Shown here piece after piece: positions 33,237 through 40,711 of a DNA stretch of 64,000 bases. Each line of letters begins with the position of its first letter. The stretch's first letter is position 1. A program made the translations under genes and the position numbers. The stretch comes from Streptomyces sp. Je 1-79 (GTDB lineage Bacteria > Actinomycetota > Actinomycetes > Streptomycetales > Streptomycetaceae). Under the pieces are notes generated by a model, which saw nothing but the letters and a program-made list of their open reading frames with translations, ran no database searches and was not told the DNA's origin. The stretch is from contig NZ_JAMGSL010000005.1 of NCBI RefSeq assembly GCF_025195125.1, positions 372,001 through 436,000 on the forward strand. The letters are read 5' to 3'.

Positions 33237-33791
33237 GTGTCCCTCGACGGCAAGAACGTTCTCGTCCTCACGACGAACTACGGCACGGAGCAGGACGAAC
33301 TGCAGAAGCCGGTGGCGGCTCTGCGGGACGCCGGGGCCCGAGTGGTCGTGGCCGCGCAGCAGAGCGAGCCCGTGCAGACGCTGGTGTCCGACAAGGACCC
33401 CGGCGAAAAGGTCACGCCCGACCAGCTCATCGCCGACTCCGACGAGGCGGGTTTCGACGCCGTGGTCGTGCCGGGCGGCACGCTGAACGCCGACACCCTG
33501 CGTACGGACGACAGTGCCCGGCGGCTCGTGTCGGCGTTCGCCACGTCCGGGAAGCCGGTGGCCGCGATCTGCCACGGCCCCTGGCTGCTGGTCGACGCCG
33601 GCCTGGCGGGCGAGCGCGAACTGACCTCGTACCCGTCCCTGCGGCCGGACCTGGAGAACGCGGGCGGCAGCTGGGTGGACCGGGAGGTCGTGGTCGACAC
33701 CTCGGGTGGCTTTCCGTTGATCACCTCCCGGAATCCGGGTGATCTGCCCGCCTTCTCGAAGGCGATCGTCACGGCACTCAGCACGGCCTGA
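33237..33791 (+). CDS. DJ-1/PfpI family protein (class I amidotransferase-like)
   Basis: This 184-residue protein has the DJ-1/PfpI fold: KNVLVLTTNYGTEQDEL at the start, FDAVVVPGGTLNADTLRTD in the middle, and the nucleophile elbow VAAICHGPWLLVDAG with Cys112-His113. Members include deglycases, proteases and stress chaperones such as YhbO/PfpI. Short bacterial forms protect against glycation and oxidative stress. The GTG start has AAAGGAG a few bases upstream. The stop codon lies within a tandem repeat. Confidence 0.87.
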   Translation: MSLDGKNVLVLTTNYGTEQDELQKPVAALRDAGARVVVAAQQSEPVQTLVSDKDPGEKVTPDQLIADSDEAGFDAVVVPGGTLNADTLRTDDSARRLVSAFATSGKPVAAICHGPWLLVDAGLAGERELTSYPSLRPDLENAGGSWVDREVVVDTSGGFPLITSRNPGDLPAFSKAIVTALSTA

Positions 33792-33848
33792 CTCAGCACG
33801 GCCTGACTCACCACGGCTGACTCAGCACGGCTGACTCGGCATTGCCTG
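33776..33848. repeat. five 14-15-base tandem repeats over the stop codon of the DJ-1 gene
   Basis: Units ACTCAGCACGGCCTG (33776-33790, 33791-33805), ACTCACCACGGCTG (33806-33819), ACTCAGCACGGCTG (33820-33833) and ACTCGGCATTGCCTG (33834-33848) follow without spacers. The first holds the last codons and the TGA stop of the DJ-1 gene; the rest are non-coding. Confidence 0.9.
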
Positions 33849-33952
33849 AGGAGCGGCGGAGGCAGGCCGACGCCGCCGTGCATAGGGGAGGCGGGCGGGG
33901 GTACTCGGGCGCCGGGCACGTCCGTCCGCTTCACGCACCGTGGGGGTGGGTC

Positions 33953-34252
33953 ATGGCACAGGGAGAGCTCACGGCTCGGGAGACAGCGGCCTGGGACCAG
34001 CTGGCAGCAGGCCTGAGGAGCGCCACCGACGCGTCCCGGCGCCCGCCCGAGCGGCGTACCGCTCCCTCGCCCGCGGCGGCGGTCTTCGTCGCCGTCGTCC
34101 TGTTCTGCGCGCTCGCGCTGCTGGTGGCGGGCAGTGTCGGCGGCCTGGACGCCTTGTCCACGGCCGGGGTGGCCGTGTGGGTCGCCGGGGTCCTGGCCGT
34201 CTCTCACCTCCTCGGGCACGGCCCCCGCCTGCCGTGGCGCCGGCGGGGGTGA
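33953..34252 (+). CDS. small membrane protein, DUF3040-like layout
   Basis: This 99-residue protein has a charged N-terminus (MAQGELTARETAAWDQLAAG), a basic linker, two membrane helices (AAVFVAVVLFCALALLVAG and AGVAVWVAGVLAVSHLLG) and a basic tail (RLPWRRRG). The layout, an LTxRE-type helix followed by a hairpin of two helices, recalls DUF3040 proteins, but the match is weak. GGGGGTGGG directly before the ATG serves as ribosome-binding site. Function unknown. Confidence 0.6.
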   Translation: MAQGELTARETAAWDQLAAGLRSATDASRRPPERRTAPSPAAAVFVAVVLFCALALLVAGSVGGLDALSTAGVAVWVAGVLAVSHLLGHGPRLPWRRRG

Positions 34253-34325
34253 GCGGCGCCCGGCGCCCGGATCCTCGCGACGGATCGGCGCGCCCGAGGG
34301 CACACGTCTTCCGTACCCTGGCGGC

Positions 34326-35258
34326 ATGCGCATGCGCCCGACTCTGAGCTGGCACCCCGCGGAGGACCTGCCCCCGGCCACGACGGAACTGGGGCCGGTC
34401 GCCGCCGCGCTGGCCGCCGGTGGCGTTCTGGTGCTGAGCGGCGCGGGCCTCTCCACGGAGTCGGGCATCCCGGACTACCGCGGCGAGGGCGGCAGCCTCA
34501 GCCGGCACACTCCGATGACGTACCAGGACTTCACCGGCAGCGCGCAGGCGCGACGGCGGTACTGGGCACGCAGCCACCTCGGCTGGCGCACCTTCGGCCG
34601 CGCCGGGCCGAACGCGGGGCACCGGGCGGTGGCCGCGTTCGCGCGGCGGGGGCTGCTCTCGGGCGTGATCACACAGAACGTCGACGGTCTGCACCAGGCC
34701 GCGGGCAGCGAGGGTGTGGTGGAGCTGCACGGGAGCCTCGACCGGGTGGTCTGCCTGTCCTGCGGCACCTTCAGCGCGCGGCGCGAACTCGCGCGGCGGC
34801 TGGAGGAGGCCAACCCCGGCTTCGCGCCCGTGGCGGCCGGCATCAACCCGGACGGTGACGCCGACCTCACCGATCACCAGGTCGGCGACTTCCGCGTCCT
34901 GCCGTGCACGGTCTGCGGCGGCGTTCTCAAGCCGGACGTGGTGTTCTTCGGCGAGGCCGTTCCGCCGCAGCGGGTCGAGCACTGCCGCTCGCTCGTCCGG
35001 GGGGCCGCTTCGATGCTCGTCCTCGGCTCCTCGTTGACCGTGATGTCCGGACTCCGGTTCGTCCGCCAGGCTGCCCAGGAGGGCACCCCCGTCCTGATCG
35101 TCAACCGGGACCCGACCCGCGGCGACAGGTTGGCCGTCACGCGGATCGCGCTCCCACTCGGCACGGCCCTCACTACGGTCGCCGACCGGCTGTCCGTGCG
35201 CGTCGAGCCGGCCGCCCCTGCCCCCTCCCGCGACGCCGGCGCACCGGGCGCTGCGTGA
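34326..35258 (+). CDS. Sir2 family NAD-dependent protein deacylase
   Basis: This 310-residue sirtuin has GAGLSTESGIPDYRG (39-53) for NAD binding, TQNVDGLH (116-123), catalytic His135 in VVELHGSL, and a zinc module with Cys143/Cys146 (CLSC) and Cys194/Cys197 (CTVC). PDVVFFGE and VLGSSLTVMSGLRFV complete the Rossmann part. It removes acyl groups from lysines using NAD and releases nicotinamide and O-acyl-ADP-ribose. The zinc module insert is long (about 47 residues between the Cys pairs), as in the animal SIRT4-like class II group. The ATG at 34326 has no clear ribosome-binding site; transcription may be leaderless or coupled. Confidence 0.9.
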   Translation: MRMRPTLSWHPAEDLPPATTELGPVAAALAAGGVLVLSGAGLSTESGIPDYRGEGGSLSRHTPMTYQDFTGSAQARRRYWARSHLGWRTFGRAGPNAGHRAVAAFARRGLLSGVITQNVDGLHQAAGSEGVVELHGSLDRVVCLSCGTFSARRELARRLEEANPGFAPVAAGINPDGDADLTDHQVGDFRVLPCTVCGGVLKPDVVFFGEAVPPQRVEHCRSLVRGAASMLVLGSSLTVMSGLRFVRQAAQEGTPVLIVNRDPTRGDRLAVTRIALPLGTALTTVADRLSVRVEPAAPAPSRDAGAPGAA

Positions 35259-35357
35259 CGCGAACGCGTCAGCGACGCCCACACGGACAGTCCCCGGAGC
35301 TGAAGCGACGACGACCGGGCAGCGCGCCCTGAGACCGGGGGCCTCACACACGCGCCG

Positions 35358-36251
35358 CTACCTCTCCTCCCGGCGGGCCGGCTGGGGTGGTGGGAGGGAG
35401 GACGTCGCCCAGCGGACGGCGGCGGTGATCGCGCGGCCTCCCGGGCGGGCCAGCGGGAGCATGAGCCGGGTGGTGCGGGGCGGGTCCAGCGCCGCTCTCG
35501 CCCAGGGGGGCAGCAGCTCGACCGCCGCCGCTGCCAGGAACACGTACGGAAGCCGGGCCGGGGCCGGCAGTGGCGGGTGGGAGATCAGGTATCGCGCCGC
35601 CTCGCGGGACTCCCGGGTGGCGCGCAACTCCGGGCGGTACCCGGCGAGCCGGGCCCTGAGCTCGGCGTGGGTCTCGGGCGGGCTCTCGGCGCCCAGGTAC
35701 CGGGCGACCTGGGCCATGTCGGCCACGTACCCGTCCTCTCCGGCCGGGTCCAGCGGGCGCCGCCCGTACCGTTGGTAGGCCTTCAGGAAGCACTCCGTCT
35801 CGGCGATGTGCACCCACGTCAGCAGATGCGGATCCGAGGCGCGGTACGGCTCCCCGGCCCGCGTCCTGCCGTGGATCCGCGCGTGCACCCCCCTCACCCG
35901 GGCCACCGCCCGCCCCGCGTCCTCAGCCGTACCGAACGTGGTGACGGCCAGGAACGTGCTGGTCCGCTGAAGCCGGCCCCAGGGGTCCCCCTGGAATCCG
36001 GAGTGCGCCGCGACCGCCGCCATGGCCAGCGGGTGCAGCGACTGGAGCAGCAGGGCGGCGAGGCCACCGACGTACATCGACGCGTCCGCGTGGACGAGCC
36101 GCACCGGACGGTCGGGGCCGAACCAGCGCGGACCGGGCGTCCCGTGGATCCGGGCACGCTTCTGGTGCGCCTCGGGGCCCGCGACCCGGTACAGCAGCGA
36201 CTCACCGGCTCGCTCCCGCAACTTGCCGGCACGCGGCGGTGGCCAGAGCAC
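35358..36251 (-). CDS. MpaB-like oxygenase family protein (DUF2236)
   Basis: This 297-residue protein has the DUF2236/MpaB landmarks: LYRVAGPEAH, VHADASMYVGGLAALLLQSL, HPLAMAAVAAHSGFQGDPWG, TFGTAEDAGRAVARVRGVHARI and HLLTWVHIAETECFLKAYQRYG. The family includes heme-dependent MpaB' and latex-clearing-protein relatives; actinobacterial copies are mostly uncharacterised. The GTG start is 24 bases after the alcohol dehydrogenase stop, so the two form an operon. No signal peptide is seen. Confidence 0.8.
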   Translation of the reverse strand: MLWPPPRAGKLRERAGESLLYRVAGPEAHQKRARIHGTPGPRWFGPDRPVRLVHADASMYVGGLAALLLQSLHPLAMAAVAAHSGFQGDPWGRLQRTSTFLAVTTFGTAEDAGRAVARVRGVHARIHGRTRAGEPYRASDPHLLTWVHIAETECFLKAYQRYGRRPLDPAGEDGYVADMAQVARYLGAESPPETHAELRARLAGYRPELRATRESREAARYLISHPPLPAPARLPYVFLAAAAVELLPPWARAALDPPRTTRLMLPLARPGGRAITAAVRWATSSLPPPQPARREER

Positions 36252-36275
36252 AGATCCAGTATCCCGCCGTCGCCG

Positions 36276-37460
36276 TCAGGGTCGGAAGAGGACCTTGACC
36301 ATGCTGTCCTCCTTCTTCTGGAAGGACGCGTACGCCTCCGGGGCCCTGTCGAGGGGAAGGTGGTGGGTGGCGAACCCCTCCACGCCCAGGGGGTCACCGT
36401 CGGTGAGGAGCGGCATGAGGTCGTCGACCCAGCGCCGTACGTTGGCCTGTCCCATGCGGAGCTGGATCTGCTTGTCGAACATGGTCAGCAGCGGCAGGGG
36501 GTCCGCCGCTCCGCCGTACACGCCGGAGATGGAGATCGTGCCGCCGCGCCGGACGATGTCGATGGCCAGGTGCAGCGCCCCCAGCCGGTCGACGCCGGCC
36601 TTCTTCATCAGCGCCGCGGCCAGGGGGTTCGGGAGGATCCCGGTCGCGGTCTGGACGGCCTTGACCGCCGCACCGCCGTGGGCCTCCATGCCGACCGCGT
36701 CGATCACGGCATCCGGTCCCCGGCCCCCGGTCGCGTCCCGCACGGCGTCGGCGAGCGCATCGCCGTACTGGAGCACGTCGAAGACCTCCACCCCGTGCGC
36801 GGCCGCCCGGGCGAGGCGCTCGGGGACCAGGTCGACGCCGATGACCGTGCCGGCGCCCCGGTGGGCGGCGATACGGGTGCACATGTCGCCGATGGGCCCC
36901 AGGCCGAGGACGGCGACGCTCCCGCCGGGCGGAACATCGGCGTAGGCGACGGCCTGCCAGGCCGTGGGCAGGACGTCCGACAGATAGACGAACCTGTCGT
37001 CCGGCGGCCCTTCCGGGACGGGGATGGGCAGCGTGTCGGCGAACGGCACCCGGAGGTACTGGGCCTGTCCGCCGGGGACCTGCCCGTAGAGCTTGGTGTA
37101 GCCGAACAGACTCGCGCCGGTGCCGTGCTCACGGACCTGGGTGGTCTCGCACTGGGAGTGCAGGCCCTGCCGGCACATGAAGCAGGTCCCGCATGACACG
37201 TTGAACGGCACGACGACCCTGTCGCCCGTCTTCAGCGTCTTCACCTCGGGCCCGGTCTCGGCGACCACCCCCATGGGCTCGTGCCCCAGGACGTCCCCGG
37301 GGTCGAGGAACGGCCCCAGCACCTCGTACAGGTGCAGGTCGGACCCGCACAGCCCGGTCGTGGTCACTTCGATCACGGCATCGGTGGGCCGGACGATCTG
37401 CGGGTCGGGAACGGTCTCCACCCGCACGTCGCGGCGGCCCTGCCACGTGACGGCTTTCAT
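36276..37460 (-). CDS. zinc-dependent alcohol dehydrogenase (formaldehyde dehydrogenase-like)
   Basis: This 394-residue medium-chain dehydrogenase has the catalytic zinc ligands Cys38 (TGLCGSDLH) and His60-Glu61 (GHEPMG), the structural zinc Cys90/93/96/104 (CGTCFMCRQGLHSQC), and the nucleotide-binding loop VLGLGPIGDMCTRIA. The long C-terminal part with PNPLAAALMKKAGVDRLGAL and the FDVL region matches glutathione-independent formaldehyde dehydrogenase-like enzymes, which bind NAD tightly. The substrate is unknown. It is transcribed ahead of the MpaB-like gene, and diverges from hypX over 275 bases. Confidence 0.87.
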   Translation of the reverse strand: MKAVTWQGRRDVRVETVPDPQIVRPTDAVIEVTTTGLCGSDLHLYEVLGPFLDPGDVLGHEPMGVVAETGPEVKTLKTGDRVVVPFNVSCGTCFMCRQGLHSQCETTQVREHGTGASLFGYTKLYGQVPGGQAQYLRVPFADTLPIPVPEGPPDDRFVYLSDVLPTAWQAVAYADVPPGGSVAVLGLGPIGDMCTRIAAHRGAGTVIGVDLVPERLARAAAHGVEVFDVLQYGDALADAVRDATGGRGPDAVIDAVGMEAHGGAAVKAVQTATGILPNPLAAALMKKAGVDRLGALHLAIDIVRRGGTISISGVYGGAADPLPLLTMFDKQIQLRMGQANVRRWVDDLMPLLTDGDPLGVEGFATHHLPLDRAPEAYASFQKKEDSMVKVLFRP

Positions 37461-37735
37461 GGCGCCTCCCTGAACGGTTCTGGACCTGTGCGCCTACCCC
37501 CATCCGTTCCGCGCACCCGCTCGCCCACACCACCCCCAGGCGCTCGGCCCCCGCGTCTGTCCCAGGCCCCGCGCGCCGCGATCCGCCCGCCAATCGGTCG
37601 GACGCACGCCTTCGAACGGGTGAGGTGCGGGCTCCGTCGCCCTCCTCCCCGGCCCGCGGTGCCCGATGATCGCAGGCGGTCGGTGGACCGCGGTTCCCAG
37701 GGCCGCACCGTCCGCAGCAACCCGGAAGGGCCGCC

Positions 37736-39481
37736 ATGCGCATCCTGCTCGTCGCCAGCAGCTTCAACAGCCTCACCCAGCGCGTTCTGGTCGAGCTGCG
37801 CGACCGTGGCCACACCGTTCCCGTGGAGGTCACCCCCGACGGACCGGCCGTGCGCGAGGCCGTGGCGCGCCACGCGCCCGACCTGGTCGTCGCCCCCATG
37901 CTGAAGGCCGTCGTGCCCCGGGACGTGTGGACGGCGCACCGCTGCCTCATCGTGCACCCGGGTCCCGTGGGCGACCGGGGTCCGTCCTCGCTGGACCACG
38001 CGCTCCACGAAGGGGTCGACGAGTGGGGTGTCACCGTCCTCCAGGCCGACGAGGAGATGGACGCGGGCGACGTCTGGGCGTCCGCCTCCTTCCGCGTCCC
38101 GGCGGTCGGCAAGAGCGATCTGTACCGCAACGAGCTGTCCGACGCCGCCGTGGCGGCTGTGCTCCTCGCCGTCGAGCGGGTCGCCGCAGGCGCGACACCG
38201 TGTCCGCAGAGCGGCGAGATCCGCGCCCGTCCCGCCCTCCGCCAGGAGGAGCGCCGGATCTCGTGGGGTGAGGACACCACCGAGACCGTTCTGCGGGTCC
38301 TGAGGGCCGCCGACTCGCAGCCCGGTGTACGGGACCGGCTGCTCGGCGCCGAGTGGTTCCTGCACGGCGGTCACGCGGAGGACGGTCTGCGCGGCCGGCC
38401 CGGTGAACTGCTGGCCACCCGGGCGGGCGCCGTCTGCCGCGCCACGGTGGACGGCGCGGTGTGGATCCCCGAGCTCCGCGCCCGCACCGGCCCCGGCAGG
38501 CCGCGTGCCTGCAAACTCCCCGCCACCCTGGCCCTCGCGGGCCGGTTGCCGGAACTCCCCGAACTACCGGCGCCTGTCGAGCCCGGTCACCACGCACAGT
38601 TCGTACGGCACGCAGAGCCCGAGCAGCCCGTACCAAGCCCGCGGACCTGGTCCGACATCCGGTATCGCGAGCAGGGGCCGGTCGGCGTCCTGTCCTTCGC
38701 GTTTCCCGGCGGGGCGATGAGCACCGACCAGTGCCGCCGCCTGCTGGACGCCTACCAGAGCGCCCTGACGCGCCCCACCTCCGTGCTCGTGCTCGGCGGA
38801 CAGCGCGACTTCTTCTCCAACGGGATCCATCTCAACGTCATCGAGGCCGCCGCCGACCCGGCCGCCGAGTCCTGGGCCAACATCAACGCCATGAACGACC
38901 TGGTCGAGGCGGTCCTCACCACGACCGACCGGCTCGTCGTCAGCGCGATCGGCGGCAACGCCGCCGCCGGCGGGGTGATGCTCGCCCTCGCCGCCGACGA
39001 GGTCTGGTGCCGCTCGGGTTCGGTGCTCAATCCGCACTACCGGCGCATGGGCCTGTACGGATCGGAGTACTGGACCCGCACCCTGCCCGGGAAGGTGGGC
39101 GCGGCCCTGGCCGCGCGGCTCACCGAAGAGGCCCGGCCGGTGTCCGCCGCCGCCTCGCTCGACATGGGTCTGGTCGACCGGGTCGTCGACTGCGGACCCG
39201 GGGAGTTTGCCGCCGAGATCACCCGGTTGGCCCTCCACCTGGCATCCCGTGAGGGCGTCCAGTCGCGGATCGCGGCGAAGAAGGCGGAGCACGAGCGGCG
39301 GGAGTCCGTCGCTCCCCTTGCGGCCCACCGCGAGCAGGAGCTCTCCCGGATGCGGCGGATCTTCGACGATCCCACCGCGAGCTACCACGCGCTGCGCCGT
39401 GCCTTCGTCCGGAAAGAGGCCCCGAGCGGGCCCTCCCCGGACGGCCCAGGTGCGGGAGCGGCCGTATCGGCCGACTGTTAA
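37736..39481 (+). CDS. hypX: hydrogenase maturation protein HypX (CO-ligand synthesis)
   Basis: This 581-residue protein fuses two domains. The N-terminal half is formyltransferase-like (MRILLVASSFNSLTQRVLVE, IVHPGPVGDRGPSSLDHAL, and the partner motif GVTVLQADEEMDAGDVWAS), and the C-terminal half is enoyl-CoA-hydratase-like (VLVLGGQRDFFSNGIHLNVI, AIGGNAAAGGVMLALAADEV). This is the HypX layout: the first domain moves a formyl group from formyl-tetrahydrofolate to CoA, and the second releases CO for the active-site iron. HypX is found with O2-tolerant hydrogenases working in air. It is 56 bases upstream of hhyS and first in the locus. Confidence 0.92.
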   Translation: MRILLVASSFNSLTQRVLVELRDRGHTVPVEVTPDGPAVREAVARHAPDLVVAPMLKAVVPRDVWTAHRCLIVHPGPVGDRGPSSLDHALHEGVDEWGVTVLQADEEMDAGDVWASASFRVPAVGKSDLYRNELSDAAVAAVLLAVERVAAGATPCPQSGEIRARPALRQEERRISWGEDTTETVLRVLRAADSQPGVRDRLLGAEWFLHGGHAEDGLRGRPGELLATRAGAVCRATVDGAVWIPELRARTGPGRPRACKLPATLALAGRLPELPELPAPVEPGHHAQFVRHAEPEQPVPSPRTWSDIRYREQGPVGVLSFAFPGGAMSTDQCRRLLDAYQSALTRPTSVLVLGGQRDFFSNGIHLNVIEAAADPAAESWANINAMNDLVEAVLTTTDRLVVSAIGGNAAAGGVMLALAADEVWCRSGSVLNPHYRRMGLYGSEYWTRTLPGKVGAALAARLTEEARPVSAAASLDMGLVDRVVDCGPGEFAAEITRLALHLASREGVQSRIAAKKAEHERRESVAPLAAHREQELSRMRRIFDDPTASYHALRRAFVRKEAPSGPSPDGPGAGAAVSADC

Positions 39482-39490
39482 GCAAGACCT

Positions 39491-39531
39491 AGGCCCGAAA
39501 TGAGGCCTTTGCCCCATCCCTCCTCAGGAGG
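39491..39531 (+). promoter_or_regulatory. two small hairpins before hhyS, the second masking its ribosome-binding site
   Basis: AGGCC (39491-39495) and GGCCT (39504-39508) form a first short hairpin. CCTCC (39519-39523), loop TCA, and GGAGG (39527-39531) form a second; its 3' arm is the Shine-Dalgarno sequence of hhyS, six bases before the ATG. Closing of this stem would hide the start. Whether it forms in vivo is inference. Confidence 0.5.
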
Positions 39532-39537
39532 CGACTC

Positions 39538-40620
39538 ATGAGCGCAGTAACACCGGCCCCGGTCGAGGACCAGGGTGCCGCACCCGGCAGCGAAGAGAAG
39601 CCGATCCACATTCTCTGGATCAACGCGGGTCTGAGCTGTGACGGCGACTCGGTGGCCCTGACCGCCGCCATGCAGCCCAGCATCGAGGAGATCGCCCTCG
39701 CAGGGCTCCCCGGGCTGCCCAGGATCGCGGTCCACTGGCCACTGATCGACTTCGAGTGCGGCCCGGTGGGCGGCGCCGACACGTTCATCGAGTGGTTCTT
39801 CAAGGGAGAACGGGGCGAGATCGACCCGTTCGTGCTGGTCGTCGAGGGATCGATCCCGAACGAGGCGATCAAGCAGGAGGGCTACTGGTGCGGCTTCGGC
39901 GACAACCCGGAGACCGGTCAGCCCATCACCACGAGCGAGTGGATCGACCGGCTGGCTCCCAAGGCGCTCGCGGTGGTCGCGATCGGCACCTGCGCGACGT
40001 ACGGCGGCATCCACGCCATGGCGGGGAACCCGACCGGCGCGATGGGGCTCCCGGACTACCTGGGCTGGGACTGGAAGTCCCATGCCGGCATCCCCATCGT
40101 GTGCGTGCCCGGCTGCCCCATCCAGCCGGACAACTTCGCGGAGACGCTGACCTACCTGCTCTACCAGGCGGCCGGCTCCGCTCCGATGATCCCGCTGGAC
40201 GACAAGCTCCGTCCGACCTGGCTGTTCGGGGCGACCGTCCACGAGGGCTGCGACCGGGCCGGCTACTACGAGCAGGGCCAGTTCGCCTCGACGTACGACT
40301 CGCCCAAGTGCCTGGTCAAGCTGGGCTGCTGGGGGCCGGTCGTCAAGTGCAACGTCCCCAAGCGCGGCTGGATGAACGGCATCGGCGGCTGTCCGAACGT
40401 CGGCGGCATCTGCATCGCGTGCACGATGCCCGGATTCCCGGACAAGTTCATGCCGTTCATGGACGAACCTCCCGGCGGCAAGGTCTCCAGCACCGCCAGC
40501 GGCGTGTACGGCTCCGTCATCCGCCGCCTGCGGACGATCACGGCCAAGACCGTGGACAAGGAGCCGAAGTGGCGGCACACCGGTGAGCGCATCACCACCG
40601 GCTACCGGCCGCCCTGGTGA
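39538..40620 (+). CDS. hhyS: [NiFe]-hydrogenase small subunit, high-affinity (group 1h/5) type
   Basis: This 360-residue iron-sulfur subunit begins its cluster domain with HILWINAGLSCDGDS. Cys34 and Asp37 sit where most small subunits have CxxC; this CxxD is the 3Cys-1Asp proximal cluster motif known from the structure of the actinobacterial-type enzyme of Ralstonia. AIGTCATYGGIHAM, VPGCPIQPDNF, HEGCDRAGYYEQGQF, KLGCWGPVVKC and GGCPNVGGICIACTMPGFP supply the other ligands. There is no Tat signal at the N-terminus, so the enzyme is cytoplasmic-facing. It transfers electrons from H2 to the respiratory chain. AGGAGG lies six bases before the ATG. Confidence 0.95.
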   Translation: MSAVTPAPVEDQGAAPGSEEKPIHILWINAGLSCDGDSVALTAAMQPSIEEIALAGLPGLPRIAVHWPLIDFECGPVGGADTFIEWFFKGERGEIDPFVLVVEGSIPNEAIKQEGYWCGFGDNPETGQPITTSEWIDRLAPKALAVVAIGTCATYGGIHAMAGNPTGAMGLPDYLGWDWKSHAGIPIVCVPGCPIQPDNFAETLTYLLYQAAGSAPMIPLDDKLRPTWLFGATVHEGCDRAGYYEQGQFASTYDSPKCLVKLGCWGPVVKCNVPKRGWMNGIGGCPNVGGICIACTMPGFPDKFMPFMDEPPGGKVSSTASGVYGSVIRRLRTITAKTVDKEPKWRHTGERITTGYRPPW

Positions 40621-40711
40621 CCGTGACGTCACCGCGCCGGCCCCCGCAAGACCCCCCATCCATCCCACTGTTCGAGAAGTCGAAGAGCTGACGAAGGGCA
40701 CCGCAAAGACC

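Noticed and set aside
33776..33848. CRISPR-like array
   Set aside because: The units are directly adjacent with no spacers, only 14-15 bases long, and there are no cas genes anywhere in the window.
40583..40711. Longer HhyL starting inside hhyS
   Set aside because: The extra 43 residues are Pro/Ala-rich and unlike the family N-terminus, which begins close to the ATG at 40712.
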